Shown: positions 33,826-42,558 of the stretch, piece after piece
How positions within the stretch are numbered: position 1 is the stretch's first letter
Layout: every line of letters starts with the position of its first letter
Source of the DNA: HK1 sp965221725
Lineage (GTDB): Bacteria; Pseudomonadota; Gammaproteobacteria; HK1
Assembly (NCBI GenBank): GCA_965221725.1
Contig: OZ244909.1
Coordinates: forward strand, 930,001-994,000
Direction of reading: 5' to 3'
Length of the DNA: 64,000 bases
Made by a program: the position numbers and the translations under genes
The notes under the pieces: model-generated
The model's input: only the letters and a program-made list of their open reading frames with translations
Databases searched by the model: none
What the model was told of the DNA's origin: nothing

Positions 33826-35201
33826 CCGGCATTCTCGTCACCCGCCATCAGGGCGACCGAACGGACGATGATCCAGAGGTCGAGCCATACCGACCAATGT
33901 CGGATGTACCACAGGTCGTAACGCACACGCTGCTCCATCCGCTCGAGGGTGTCCGTCCGGCCCCGCAGGCCGTGGATCTGCGCCCAGCCCGTAATTCCGG
34001 GCTTGACCCGGTGGCGCAGCATGTAGCCGGGGATGATTTTGCGATATCGCTCGTTGTGCGCGAGCGCGTGGGGTCTGGGGCCCACGATGGACATGTCCCC
34101 ACGCAGCACGTTGAAGAACTGGGGCAGTTCGTCGAGCGAGTGGCGGCGCAGGAATGCCCCGATCCGCGTGAGCCTCGGATCGGCGGGGATGGCCTGAACG
34201 CAATCTTCGCCGTCTTCGGTCACGGTCATGGTGCGGAACTTCAAGATCACGACCTCGCGGCCATCGAGCCCGTGGCGTCGCTGCGCGAACAGCACCGTAC
34301 CGGGCGAAGTGAGCTTCAAGACCGCCGCAATCCCCGCCATCGGCGCTGCCGCCACGGTGAGGATGAGGATCGAGAGCACGATGTCCCCCAGCCGCTTGAC
34401 CCAGCCGTTGATGCCACCGAAAGGCGTCTCGAAGACGCTGATGACCTGAAGCGGCCCGAGGTCGAGCCATCGGGCGTGAGCGAGTTCGTGGATGAAGAGA
34501 TCCGGGACGATGTAGACCGGCGTGGCGGTATCGGACATCGCCGTGACCAGTCGGTGGATACGATCCTCGGCCTTCAGTGGCAGGGCGATGAAGACGCGAT
34601 CGAACGCGTTCGCGCGCGAACGCTCGACCAGCGCGTCCAGATCTCCGAGCAGCGGCGCGGGCAGCGGATCCCCGGCCGACCCGTCGTCTCCCGCCGCCCG
34701 ATCGGCGAAGAAGCCAGCCAGGATCAGACCGAGCGAGGGGGTCGAGTTCACCTCCCGCGCGAGCTGAAGGGCACGGGGACCGGTGCCGACGATGGCGACG
34801 CGGACGCGCGTCCTGCCGGAACCCAGGCGCCGGGCCATGCGCCAACCAACCAGGCCCAGCACCACGAACGCCACCCACAGCCCGATGGCGACCCGGGAGT
34901 AGTAGCCGGTGGATTTCGTCATCCAGGCCAGGGCCAGAAGGGCGAACATCGTCCAGAGCACCGTCGCGACGAGCGTTGTCGCCATCCGGGCCGCCGCGCC
35001 GTGGTTCGCCGGGCGATACAACCGGAAGCCTTCGCCGATCGCATGGAAGACGAGCACCGCGAGGACCGCGGCCACACCGTAGCGATCGCTCCAGGCCACG
35101 CCGTATATCGTCGTCACCGCCCACAGTGCGGCGACGATGACAAGCGTGTCCACCGCACGATCGACGAGCGGGTGCCTCAATGAGTGCGGAGTGATGATCA
35201 T
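33822..35201 (-). CDS. wcaJ: Undecaprenyl-phosphate sugar phosphotransferase (WcaJ-type)
   Basis: A 459-residue polyprenyl glycosylphosphotransferase. Four N-terminal membrane helices (residues 10-120), a CoA-binding-like middle domain (RVAIVGTGPRALQLAREV), then the bacterial sugar transferase domain with LKFRTMTV, LDELPQFFNVLRGDMSIVGP and KPGITGWAQIHGLRG. It loads the first sugar phosphate (often glucose-1-P) on undecaprenyl phosphate and starts the repeat unit. The ATG at 35201 is chosen; a start 12 codons upstream (35237) is possible. It forms an operon with the ligase. Confidence 0.92.
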   Translation of the reverse strand: MIITPHSLRHPLVDRAVDTLVIVAALWAVTTIYGVAWSDRYGVAAVLAVLVFHAIGEGFRLYRPANHGAAARMATTLVATVLWTMFALLALAWMTKSTGYYSRVAIGLWVAFVVLGLVGWRMARRLGSGRTRVRVAIVGTGPRALQLAREVNSTPSLGLILAGFFADRAAGDDGSAGDPLPAPLLGDLDALVERSRANAFDRVFIALPLKAEDRIHRLVTAMSDTATPVYIVPDLFIHELAHARWLDLGPLQVISVFETPFGGINGWVKRLGDIVLSILILTVAAAPMAGIAAVLKLTSPGTVLFAQRRHGLDGREVVILKFRTMTVTEDGEDCVQAIPADPRLTRIGAFLRRHSLDELPQFFNVLRGDMSIVGPRPHALAHNERYRKIIPGYMLRHRVKPGITGWAQIHGLRGRTDTLERMEQRVRYDLWYIRHWSVWLDLWIIVRSVALMAGDENAG

Positions 35202-35477
35202 CCGGTGCCGTAGAGAGGTCTTCAACGCGCGTCCCAACCGGGGCCGGCGAACGGCCGCTACTGAAATTCCGATTCAGCGCCTCGTTGGGAGGGGGCGAGT
35301 ATAGCGTAGCCCCCTGAATACGGGCGGGAGCACATGCATGCTCGGACGGCTTGGTGACCGAGACGCCGAGACGCCGGGAAGGTTGTTCCGGACCAGGGTG
35401 GAGCAGCCCGATTGGTCTCCCTCCGACCTGCCGGTTCGATTCGTCACCGTTGGGGAAGTTCGGTCTAAACTCCGTGC
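35202..35477. promoter_or_regulatory. Divergent region between wcaJ and the ABC exporter
   Basis: This 276-bp region separates two divergently transcribed operons and must hold both promoters. I cannot assign clear -35/-10 boxes; an AT-rich GAGTATAGCG near 35295 is the best -10 candidate. Confidence 0.35.
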
Positions 35478-37349
35478 ATGTCCCGCTCGGCATCTGTCCA
35501 GCGCTCTGCCGGCGAGCGCGATTCTTCTTCACCCTTCCCGGTAACCAGCGCTGCCGCCAGCCAGGCTTGGGCACTCGCGCGCGAGTTGGTGGCCACGGCA
35601 CCGGGGCACTGCGCCCTGGCGGCGCTGCTGCTGCTGACTGCCGGTGTGACCGAAGCCTTCGGTTTGTTGATGATCATCCCACTGCTGCAGGCGGCCGGGC
35701 TGATCGACGCTGGCGGTGAGGGCGTGGCGGTCGTGGAGGCGGTAACCGGGTTCGCGGCCTCCGTCGGCCTGACCCTCAACCTGCCCGGCGTGCTGGCGGT
35801 GTTTCTGATCCTCGCGGCGGTTCGCTCCGCAACGGCCTGGGGGCGCGGCGTGGTGACGACCCGACTCAGGCTGAAATTCACGGACCGCATTCGCGGCGAC
35901 CTCTACGCCGCCGTCGCCGACGCTTCCTGGGGCTATTTGCTGGGGCGCAGGAGGTCCGATATCCAGCACATGTTGACCGATACGGTGGGGCGCGTCGGCC
36001 AGGCGGCGTTTCTGCTGCTGCAGATAGCGGTGGGGACGACGCTGGCGCTGTTCCAATTCGCGATCGCGGTCGCCGTGTCGCCGGCGACCGCGGCCGTCGC
36101 GGTGGTGCTGGGTCTGGTGCTGGCTGCGGTCGGAGGACCCATGGTGCGGCGCTCGCACCGGCTGGGGCAGGACCTCACCGAAAGCGGCCGCGTTCTCCGC
36201 GGCCACACAACCGACTTCCTCGACGGACTGAAACCCGCCAAGATCCACAGTGCCGAACTCGCGCATGTGGAGCGCTTCCGGCGGCAAACCGCCGAAGTGC
36301 GTGAACGGCAAGTGGCATTCGCCGTCCTGAGCGGGGGCACGGGCGCCGCGCTGAGCTTCGCCGCCGCCGCCGCATTGGCGGGGCTGGTCTGGTACGCGCT
36401 CGCCGCCTCCGGTTTGGCGCTGGCCGAGTTGGCGCTGCTCGCGCTGGTGTTCGCCCGGGTCACTCCGGCCATGCTGCGTCTGCTGCAACAAACCCAGGCT
36501 TTTGCCAACGCGCTACCCGCCCAGGCTGTGGCCACCGCCATGATGAACGAGCTGTGGGCGGCGGCCGAGCCCGCTGGCCCGGGCGGGGCGGCGCCCGCGC
36601 CGACCAGGGGCATCGAGGTGCGGGATGTCGGCTTCTTCTATCCGGGCGCCCCGTCGCCCGCGCTGCGCGGGGTTTCCTGCGACATCCCCGCGCAAGGCAT
36701 ATTCGCGGTCACCGGCCCCTCCGGGGCAGGCAAGACGACCCTCGCGGATTTGCTGCTGGGCCTGCTGGAGCCGAGCGAAGGCACGATCCAGGTGGACGGC
36801 GCGCCATTGCACGGCGCCGCCCTGCGGCGTTGGCGCCGAGCGACGGCCGCCGTGCCCCAGGAGCCGTTCCTGCTCCATGAGAGCGTGCGGAGCAATCTCG
36901 CCTGGGCCCGCCCCGGCGCCACCGAAGCGCAAATGCGCAAAGCCCTGGAACTCGCCGCGGCGGATTTCGTCGATGACCTCGAACAGGGTCTCGATACCGT
37001 GGTGGGAGACCGCGGCGGTCGATTGTCGGGCGGCGAGCGCCAGCGCGTGGCGCTGGCCGCCGCGCTGCTGCGCCAACCCGCGCTGCTTGTGCTCGACGAG
37101 CCGACCGGCCAGCTCGACCGGGACAACGAGGCGCGGGTGATCGAAAGCCTGCGCCGCCTGCGCGGACGGGCTACCGTGGTGGTCATCACCCACGGCGAAG
37201 CCCTGCTGCGCGAGGCGGACCAAGTGCTGACGCTGGATGCCTGCCGCCTGTCCGAAAAGTCTGCAGATGCTGCCGCAGATGCCGCTCAACCCCATCAGCC
37301 GGCGAAGCCGGATCGCGTTTCGCTCGCGTCAGACGAAGGACTGCGCTAA
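35478..37349 (+). CDS. ABC exporter, fused permease and ATPase (MsbA-like)
   Basis: A 623-residue half-transporter. Six membrane helices in residues 35-320, then the ATPase domain: Walker A GPSGAGKTT (about 413-421), Q-loop VPQEPFLLHESVRSNLAWA, signature LSGGERQR (about 515-522), Walker B LLVLDEPTGQLD and switch His VITHGE. It works as a dimer in the inner membrane and could flip a lipid-linked glycan or lipid. It stands alone, followed by the glycosyltransferase that carries the composite transposon. The long C-terminal tail after ACRLSEK is not conserved. Confidence 0.9.
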   Translation: MSRSASVQRSAGERDSSSPFPVTSAAASQAWALARELVATAPGHCALAALLLLTAGVTEAFGLLMIIPLLQAAGLIDAGGEGVAVVEAVTGFAASVGLTLNLPGVLAVFLILAAVRSATAWGRGVVTTRLRLKFTDRIRGDLYAAVADASWGYLLGRRRSDIQHMLTDTVGRVGQAAFLLLQIAVGTTLALFQFAIAVAVSPATAAVAVVLGLVLAAVGGPMVRRSHRLGQDLTESGRVLRGHTTDFLDGLKPAKIHSAELAHVERFRRQTAEVRERQVAFAVLSGGTGAALSFAAAAALAGLVWYALAASGLALAELALLALVFARVTPAMLRLLQQTQAFANALPAQAVATAMMNELWAAAEPAGPGGAAPAPTRGIEVRDVGFFYPGAPSPALRGVSCDIPAQGIFAVTGPSGAGKTTLADLLLGLLEPSEGTIQVDGAPLHGAALRRWRRATAAVPQEPFLLHESVRSNLAWARPGATEAQMRKALELAAADFVDDLEQGLDTVVGDRGGRLSGGERQRVALAAALLRQPALLVLDEPTGQLDRDNEARVIESLRRLRGRATVVVITHGEALLREADQVLTLDACRLSEKSADAAADAAQPHQPAKPDRVSLASDEGLR

Positions 37350-37619
37350 AGCATCTTGCGGACGGATCGGGCCACAGGCAGGGCCGGCAGGATTTGCCGC
37401 AGTCAGGGCCTCATGCAAACGGTATGCATTACACTCGAGCATTGTCACGGTGGGTTGGCGCGGACTGTTGTCTATCGGCATTCAATCCTCCCGCGAGATC
37501 CGGCAGTGGCCAAGGCCGAGGAACTGCGTGTCCGGCCCAAGAGCGACGCCGCGGGCGTCGTATTTTCATGGAGTTTTGGTGATCTCGCTCTGGCGGGTGT
37601 GGCCTCCGAGGGCACGGCG
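37350..37619. other. 270-bp stretch before the split glycosyltransferase
   Basis: The plus frame of the glycosyltransferase is open here, but the paralogue at 54639 begins at the equivalent of 37659, so this part is not needed. No other gene is supported. Confidence 0.45.
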
Positions 37620-38103
37620 ATGGCGCAGTTGAAGACCACGGTTTGCACCGGGAAGCGCCGCACCCCGGACGCGCCGATCCGCCTCGTTGCCATCGTTCTC
37701 ACCCTGAACGAATCCCTGCATCTGGCCCGCTGCCTGCGCAGCATTCGCGAGGTGACCGATGCCATCGTGGTCGTGGACGCCTTCTCCGATGACGAGACGG
37801 TCGATATCGCCCGACACCACGGCGCGCGGGTTGAGCAGCACGCGTGGGACGGCTGGGCGAGCCAGTTCAATCGGGCGCTGGACAGGCTCGACGCGGCCAC
37901 CGAGTGGGTGCTGCGTATCGATGCCGACGAGTACCTCACGCCTGCGCTCGCGGCAGAGATTCGGTGCCGTCTCCCCGGGCTCGGACCCGAGGTCAATGGC
38001 GTCGCCCTGCGCCGGCGCCTGGTGTTTCAGGGTCGTCCAATCCGCTTCGGCGGCGTGCCTGGGGCGCCCGTCGTGCGCCTGTTCCGTTACGGTCGCGGGT
38101 GCC
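37620..38103 (+). pseudogene. GT2 glycosyltransferase, 5' part (split by the composite transposon)
   Basis: It encodes the N-terminal 161 residues of a family 2 glycosyltransferase of the WaaE/KdtX type: VAIVLTLNESLHLARCLRSI, VVDAFSDDET (Asp of the nucleotide site) and LRIDADEYL (the DxD). It is cut after RLFRYGRGC by the element at 38104. The 3' part lies at 49064-49554. Joined through the 17-bp target duplication, the two give an uninterrupted 324-residue protein very similar to the one at 54639. At present it is inactive; without the catalytic C-terminal part a stable protein is unlikely. Confidence 0.92.
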
Positions 38104-38178
38104 TGTTAGGAGCAAATAGTCTGTCCGGTGTAGTAGCACGTGAGTTGTCCGGTTTGATGGGCGCCGAGGAGGTGCCCG

Positions 38179-39387
38179 ATGACCAGGACCGAAGTGCTAC
38201 AGGAGATCCGGCGGATGCGATTCAACGAAGCCTACGGGGGGTGGCGCGAGCGGCGCCTGACACAGGAGGAGGCGGCGCGGCTGCTGGGGGTGTGCGAGCG
38301 CACGTTCCGGCGCTACGTGGACCGCTACGAGGATGAGGGGCTCGACGGGCTGGCGGACAAGCGCTTGGGCCAGGTCTCGGCCCGGCGCGCCCCGGTCGAC
38401 GAGGTGGTGCGCACCGAGACGCTGTATCGGGAGCGCTACGACGGGTGGAACGTCGCGCACTTTTACAGCTTTTACCGTCGCCGACACGGGGGCGGGCGCA
38501 GCTACACCTGGGTGAAGAACACGTTGCAGCGCGCGGGACTGGTGGCCAAGGCACCGGCACGGGGCAAGCACCGGCGGCGCCGTGAGCGCGCGCCGCTGGC
38601 AGGGATGATGCTGCACCAGGACGGGTCAACCCACCAGTGGGTGCCCGGCCAGTATTGGGACCTCATCATCACCGTTGACGATGCGACATCGCAGCACTAC
38701 GCGATGTGCTTCGTGGCCGAGGAAGGCACCGCGTCGAGCTTCCAGGCCATGACCGAGGTCATCGAGCAGCGGGGGCTGCCATCGAGCCTGTACACCGACC
38801 GCGGCTCACACTACTGGCACACCCCCGAGGCCGGGGGCAAGGTCGACCGGGACCACCCCACCCAGTTCGCACGGGCGATGCGACAGCTCGGCGTGGAGAT
38901 GATTCCCGCCTACTCGCCCGAAGCGCGCGGACGGTGCGAGCGCATGTTCGCCACCCATCAGGAGCGCCTGCCCAGGGAGCTCGCCGCTCAGGGCATCACC
39001 ACGATGGCCGAGGCGAACCGCTATGTGGCCGAGCACGACCGCGCGGCGTTCAACGAGGAGTTCACGGTGCCCGCGGCCGAGCCCGGCAGCGCGTTCGTGC
39101 CCTTCATCGGCCCGGGGCTTGCCGACATCGTATGCGAGCACCACGAGCGCACCGTCGGGCGCGACAACTGCGTGAGCTTCGAGCGCAAGCGGTTGCAGAT
39201 TCCGGCCCACGCGCACCGCTATCACTTCGTCAAGGCGCGAGTGCGCGTGCACCGTTACCCCGATGGGCGCCTGGCGGTGTTCCACGGGCCGCGCAAGCTC
39301 GCCGAGTACGAGCCCGATGGTTCGCTGCGGGCCAGCGCCCCCGCCGCACCGCCCGAGCACCGCGCTCAAAGCGCGGCGGCGCGATGA
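38179..39387 (+). CDS. IS1202/ISNCY-family transposase (intact)
   Basis: A 402-residue transposase: N-terminal helix-turn-helix RRLTQEEAARLLGVCERTFR (about residues 21-40), a DDE core with MLHQDGSTHQW (first Asp), LYTDRGSHYW (second Asp) and SPEARGRCERMF (Glu), and a C-terminal basic region RLQIPAHAHRYHFVKARV. It cuts and rejoins the IS ends. The ATG lies 75 bp inside the left end. It is the likely source of activity for both copies, since the right copy has a stop. Confidence 0.92.
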   Translation: MTRTEVLQEIRRMRFNEAYGGWRERRLTQEEAARLLGVCERTFRRYVDRYEDEGLDGLADKRLGQVSARRAPVDEVVRTETLYRERYDGWNVAHFYSFYRRRHGGGRSYTWVKNTLQRAGLVAKAPARGKHRRRRERAPLAGMMLHQDGSTHQWVPGQYWDLIITVDDATSQHYAMCFVAEEGTASSFQAMTEVIEQRGLPSSLYTDRGSHYWHTPEAGGKVDRDHPTQFARAMRQLGVEMIPAYSPEARGRCERMFATHQERLPRELAAQGITTMAEANRYVAEHDRAAFNEEFTVPAAEPGSAFVPFIGPGLADIVCEHHERTVGRDNCVSFERKRLQIPAHAHRYHFVKARVRVHRYPDGRLAVFHGPRKLAEYEPDGSLRASAPAAPPEHRAQSAAAR

Positions 39388-39391
39388 ACGC

Positions 39392-39526
39392 TCCTGTGGA
39401 TTTGTGGGCGAGTCCTTCGCACCGGCGCGAGCCCTGCGGGACGTGTGGACAGCCCGTGGACGACGCCGACGCGTCGCCCACCGCCTGCCCACACTCTCGC
39501 GCCTCTCGCCCACAAGCTCCACAGGA
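39392..39526 (+). ncRNA. Foldable right-end sequence of the left IS copy (possible structured RNA)
   Basis: It starts 4 bases after the transposase stop. Predicted helices: TCCTGTGGA (39392-39400) with TCCACAGGA (39518-39526); TTGTGGGCGAG (39402-39412) with CTCGCCCACAA (39505-39515); GGCGCGAG (39424-39431) with CTCGCGCC (39496-39503); a small hairpin CCC-TGC-GGG (39432-39440); GTGTGG (39443-39448) with CCACAC (39489-39494); and a hairpin GTGG-A-CGACGC-CGAC-GCGTCG-C-CCAC (39456-39481). Nearly every base is placed. The IS at 9129 has the same layout with partly different sequence. Function unknown. Confidence 0.55.
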
Positions 39527-39775
39527 CCAACAACCACCGATCCAGACAAGACAAACCGGACAACCCTTGTGCTACAAAACCGGACAGTTCTATTTGTTGC
39601 TAACACCCGTAGCCACCACCCGACTCCACCCGACCTGTTATTTTCAATGTGGACCGCGCCGGCTCCCGTTTGGTGGTCACATTCGCAGGCTCCGACAGCG
39701 GTACTCGGGCAGATGCGGTCCCGGCACGGATCATCGCTGGCGCGGCGAGGAACGACCGTGTGCATCATTCTGTGG

Positions 39776-40181
39776 GCCCGAATGGTTGATCGGGCGCGGG
39801 GAAGGGATTAGCTTGCGGGGATGAGTGACGTACCGACACCTCACCAACTGTCCGACCGGATCGTTCGGTTGGAGGGTGAGCTGAAAGCGCAGCGTGCGGA
39901 GAACGACGCCATGGAATCACGAATTGACGCGACCCTGGCCGGAATGCGGGCTGATATTGACGCGACCCTGGCCGGAATGCGGGCTGATATTGACGCGACC
40001 CTGGCCGGAATGCGGGCTGATATGGCCAGGCGCGAAGCGGACGCCGCGAAGCGGGAAACGGATGCCGTCAAGCGGGAGAAGCAGCAGCTTCTGGCCATCG
40101 CGGGCTTGATTGCCCTCGCCACCACGATCCTCGGCATCCTGATCGCCCAGCCCGGCTGACTGCCCGCGCGCCGTTTCGCGG
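39776..40181 (+). repeat. Repeat C, copy 1 (second copy 47184-47544)
   Basis: The stretch around the coiled-coil gene (from GCCCGAATGGTTGA to GCCGTTTCGCGG) occurs at both inner ends of the composite transposon. The copies are nearly identical outside the internal tandem repeats, which differ in number. Confidence 0.88.
39821..40159 (+). CDS. Coiled-coil protein with C-terminal membrane helix, long variant
   Basis: 112 residues: a predicted coiled coil (RIVRLEGELKAQRAENDAME), three tandem 11-residue units (IDATLAGMRAD), one KRETDAV unit, then a C-terminal membrane helix (LLAIAGLIALATTILGILIA). It resembles small tail-anchored coiled-coil proteins near prophages and mobile DNA, without a named function. 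The copy at 47229 has one 11-residue unit and two KRETDAV units. The repeats keep the frame (33-bp and 21-bp units), so length can vary without loss of the gene. Confidence 0.65.
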   Translation: MSDVPTPHQLSDRIVRLEGELKAQRAENDAMESRIDATLAGMRADIDATLAGMRADIDATLAGMRADMARREADAAKRETDAVKREKQQLLAIAGLIALATTILGILIAQPG

Positions 40182-40385
40182 TTGACGGCCGGCCTCAAAG
40201 CGGGCATGGCCATGTCCTGAACGGTACGGGGGGCGGAGCACCGGAAGGGAACGGAAAGCGGGGCCGACCATGGCCAACCGCCCGAGATACGTAGAGAATC
40301 CCCGACGGGCGCGCGCCGCCGCCGGCCTTGGGCTGCGGGTGTCCCGGATGCGTGGGTTACTGTGGTCTGACGGAGCAGCTTGACG

Positions 40386-40659
40386 ATGGCAGAGAAATCC
40401 GCAATCGCATGGACGGAGATCACCCGGAACCCGATGACAGGTTGAACAAAGTTGAGCGCCAGATGCGACAACTGCTGTGCTGAGCGATTCCAAGGAGGCG
40501 GTCCCTACGAGGAAGTATGGCCTCACCCTACGCTCCGGACGAGTGGACCGGCCGAATATCTGGCGGTGCCCGCGCCTCATCTTCGTCGATTCCGCGGACG
40601 ACCTTTCTCTCGTGGATGCGCCGTGGAAAGATGTCGAGCGGGTTTTCAGGACCGCTAAC
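40386..40659 (+). pseudogene. DUF5131 (phage Gp37/Gp68-type) gene, decayed
   Basis: The start MAEKSAIAWTEITRNPMTG is the typical N-terminus of DUF5131 proteins (IEWTEATWNPVTGC...). A stop follows where Cys is expected. The match continues in a second frame (TKLSARCDNCCAERFQGGGP, with two of the family's Cys) and in a third (GRVDRPNIWRCPRLIFVD, then VDAPWKDVERVFRTAN). At least two frameshifts and one stop are needed. DUF5131 proteins are found in phages and mobile elements and have radical-SAM-like Cys motifs. Only about 90 of some 240 residues remain. Confidence 0.65.
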
Positions 40660-40943
40660 GTGAATGTCCCGAGGATGATAGTATTGATGCCAGCATGGGG
40701 GGGGTGTACATGAATCACCATGACGGATTCGAATTCCTCAAGACCAGCCTCTGGGAGGTTTTATTCGCCCCGGGTATCGATTTCGTGCTCCCATCGATCG
40801 AGTGTACTTCTCTATGTCAGACGACATGTTTAATCGAGGCTGTGAGTGTTTCCTTATCAAGTCCTCGATACCGCAATCGGGGGCTTTGGGAGGGCAAGCG
40901 TAACTGCCGAAAAATTTCTGGCTTGTTGACCAGAACCAAGTGA
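40660..40943 (+). pseudogene. Unidentified ORF, frameshifted in a G8 tract
   Basis: The frame NVPRMIVLMPAWGG stops soon after a run of eight G (40697-40704). In the next frame the sequence goes on MGGVYMNHHDGFEFLKTSLW and continues to a stop at 40943. One additional G would join both into a protein of about 95 codons. I do not recognise the family. The start is uncertain since the DUF5131 relic runs into it. Confidence 0.35.
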
Positions 40944-40985
40944 ACCGGAGCGATGTGACGATGAAGCAAATTTCCAGCGAGTACC

Positions 40986-41317
40986 ATGTTTGAGAAAAGT
41001 ATGAAGAGGGGAGCAAAAAGGTGCTTGGGAAATTCCCAACGCACGTCATCAATTTCGTCGGGTAGAAATATCACTGATCGGTCTGAATCGGCAGTGGAAC
41101 TTGAAAATGTCCCGAACACGCTCCACAATTTGTTGAACGTTACCACCGCAAGTAGTGGGGAAGCATTGGACGGTAAAAGGATTCGAGGCGTGCCACTAAA
41201 TCGAGAATTGGAACCAATTGATTCCGAGGATTGGAATTGGCTAAAAACGAAAGATGCTGCAATACGCAAACGAAGAAGGTTCGCGGGAGGCGATGGCTCA
41301 CCAATCACCTTCGAAGG
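40986..41317 (+). pseudogene. Acidic protein gene, 5' part (interrupted by ISAs1)
   Basis: The first 110 codons (MFEKSMKRGAKRCLGNSQRT...; later DWNWLKTKDAAIRKRRRFAG) of a gene split by the ISAs1 element at 41318. Reading across the 10-bp target duplication gives PITFEG followed by ACSEAEVSKHIRGLQEEI in the same frame and on to the stop at 43567. The joined protein has 446 residues. No family is recognised. Confidence 0.65.
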
Positions 41318-42548
41318 CAGGGCAAGATCACTAAAATCCCATGTAAATCAGTGCATTCTGTGATCTAATGCCACTCTGGCCAAGGAGAGGAACGTGATCA
41401 GCAATGGACAACAGTGCCCCCGAGGGTCTGATCGAACATTTCTCGAAGTTGGAAGACCCGCGCGTCGACCGGAACAAGAAGCATGAGTTGATTGATGTCA
41501 TCGTGCTGTGCGTGTGCGCGGTGCTCAGTGGGGCCGAAGGTTGGTGCGACATCGAGGAGTTCGGTCGCGCAAAGCTGGACTGGTTACGTCGTTATGTCCC
41601 GCTGGCCAATGGGGTCCCGGTCGATGACACGATTGCCCGCATCATCTCGGCGTTGTCGGTCAGTGGGTTTCAGGCGTGCTTTCTCAGTTGGATGGAGGAC
41701 GTGGTCAAGCTCAGCGACGGTGAGATCATTGCGCTCGATGGCAAGACGCATCGACGCACCCATGATCGCAAGCGAGGGGTGAAGGCGCTGCATATGGTCA
41801 GTGCCTGGGCGTGTCGCAATGGGGTGGTGCTTGGGCAGGTGAAAACCGACGAGAAGTCGAACGAGATCGTGGCGGTGCCGGAGTTGCTGGAGAAGCTTCA
41901 ATTGAAGGGGTGTATCGTGACGCTGGATGCGATGGGGTGCCAACGCGCGATCGCGAAGCAGGTCAAGAAAGGCGGTGGGGATTACGTGTTGGCGCTGAAG
42001 CGCAATCAGCCGGAATTGGAGCGCGAGGTTCGGGCGTATTTCGAGGCGGCGGAGCGGTGCGACTTTGGCGGTTCGGAGATGGGGCACGAGGCGACTTGCG
42101 ACGAAGGTCACGGGCGGATTGAGCACCGGAGCTATTTCTTGTCCACGGACCTTGGTGCGTTGTCGGGTGTCGGGAAGTGGAAGGGACTGAAAGCGATGGG
42201 AATGGTGGAGTCGGAACGTCATTGTGGAGGGCGTGTCAGTGTTGAGCGGCGCTACTACATCACCTCGCTTGATGACGTGAAGGTGTTTCAACGGGCGGTG
42301 CGTTCACATTGGAGTATCGAGAACGGGTTGCACTGGCGGTTGGACGTGACGTTTCGCGAAGACGCAAGCCGGATTCGTCGAGGCAATGCGCCTCACAACA
42401 TCGGGGTGATTCGTCACATGGCGATGAACCTACTCAAGCGCGAGAAGACGAAAATGAGCTATAGGCGCAAGAGAGTCCGGGCCGCTCTGAACGATGCCTT
42501 CCGAGATAAGTTGTTGATGGGACAATGACTTTATATGCGGTCACCCTG
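41318..42548 (+). mobile_element. ISAs1-family insertion sequence with 10-bp target duplication
   Basis: 1231 bp. The ends begin CAGGG (left CAGGGCAAGATCACTAAAA; right, reversed, CAGGGTGACCGCATATAAA). The palindrome CCTTCGAAGG flanks both sides (41308-41317 and 42549-42558) as the target duplication. One transposase gene. It interrupts the acidic-protein gene of the composite transposon cargo, so it arrived after that gene. Confidence 0.92.
41404..42528 (+). CDS. ISAs1-family transposase
   Basis: A 374-residue transposase: N-terminal DUF4338-type region (KLEDPRVDRNKKHELIDVIV), then DDE residues in IIALDGKTHRRTHD, CIVTLDAMGCQRAIA and HWSIENGLHWRLDVTFREDA. The length is normal and the frame is intact. 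It starts at the ATG at 41404. Confidence 0.93.
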   Translation: MDNSAPEGLIEHFSKLEDPRVDRNKKHELIDVIVLCVCAVLSGAEGWCDIEEFGRAKLDWLRRYVPLANGVPVDDTIARIISALSVSGFQACFLSWMEDVVKLSDGEIIALDGKTHRRTHDRKRGVKALHMVSAWACRNGVVLGQVKTDEKSNEIVAVPELLEKLQLKGCIVTLDAMGCQRAIAKQVKKGGGDYVLALKRNQPELEREVRAYFEAAERCDFGGSEMGHEATCDEGHGRIEHRSYFLSTDLGALSGVGKWKGLKAMGMVESERHCGGRVSVERRYYITSLDDVKVFQRAVRSHWSIENGLHWRLDVTFREDASRIRRGNAPHNIGVIRHMAMNLLKREKTKMSYRRKRVRAALNDAFRDKLLMGQ

Positions 42549-42558
42549 CCTTCGAAGG

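Larger units (their letters stand above)
38104..39605 (+). mobile_element. IS1202/ISNCY-like insertion sequence, left copy
   Basis: 1502 bp. Terminal inverted repeats: left TGTTAGGAGCAAATAG, right (reverse complement) TGTTAGCAACAAATAG, with further matching blocks CTGTCCGGT and GTTGTCCGGTTTG. One intact transposase gene and a foldable right-end tail. Long target duplications are known for this family, in line with the 17 bp seen here. Confidence 0.9.

Noticed and set aside
32059..33921. A 620-codon plus-strand open frame opposite the O-antigen ligase gene
   Set aside because: It is a GC-rich shadow: charged, repetitive and without any domain, while the minus strand encodes a typical membrane ligase with known motifs.
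33838..35601. A 587-codon minus-strand frame over wcaJ
   Set aside because: It is frame-shifted relative to the sugar transferase, whose motifs are complete in the other frame.
40738..41308. A 163-codon and a 104-codon minus-strand frame in the transposon cargo
   Set aside because: They are antisense to the plus-strand gene that can be rebuilt across ISAs1; no motif or start signal supports them.
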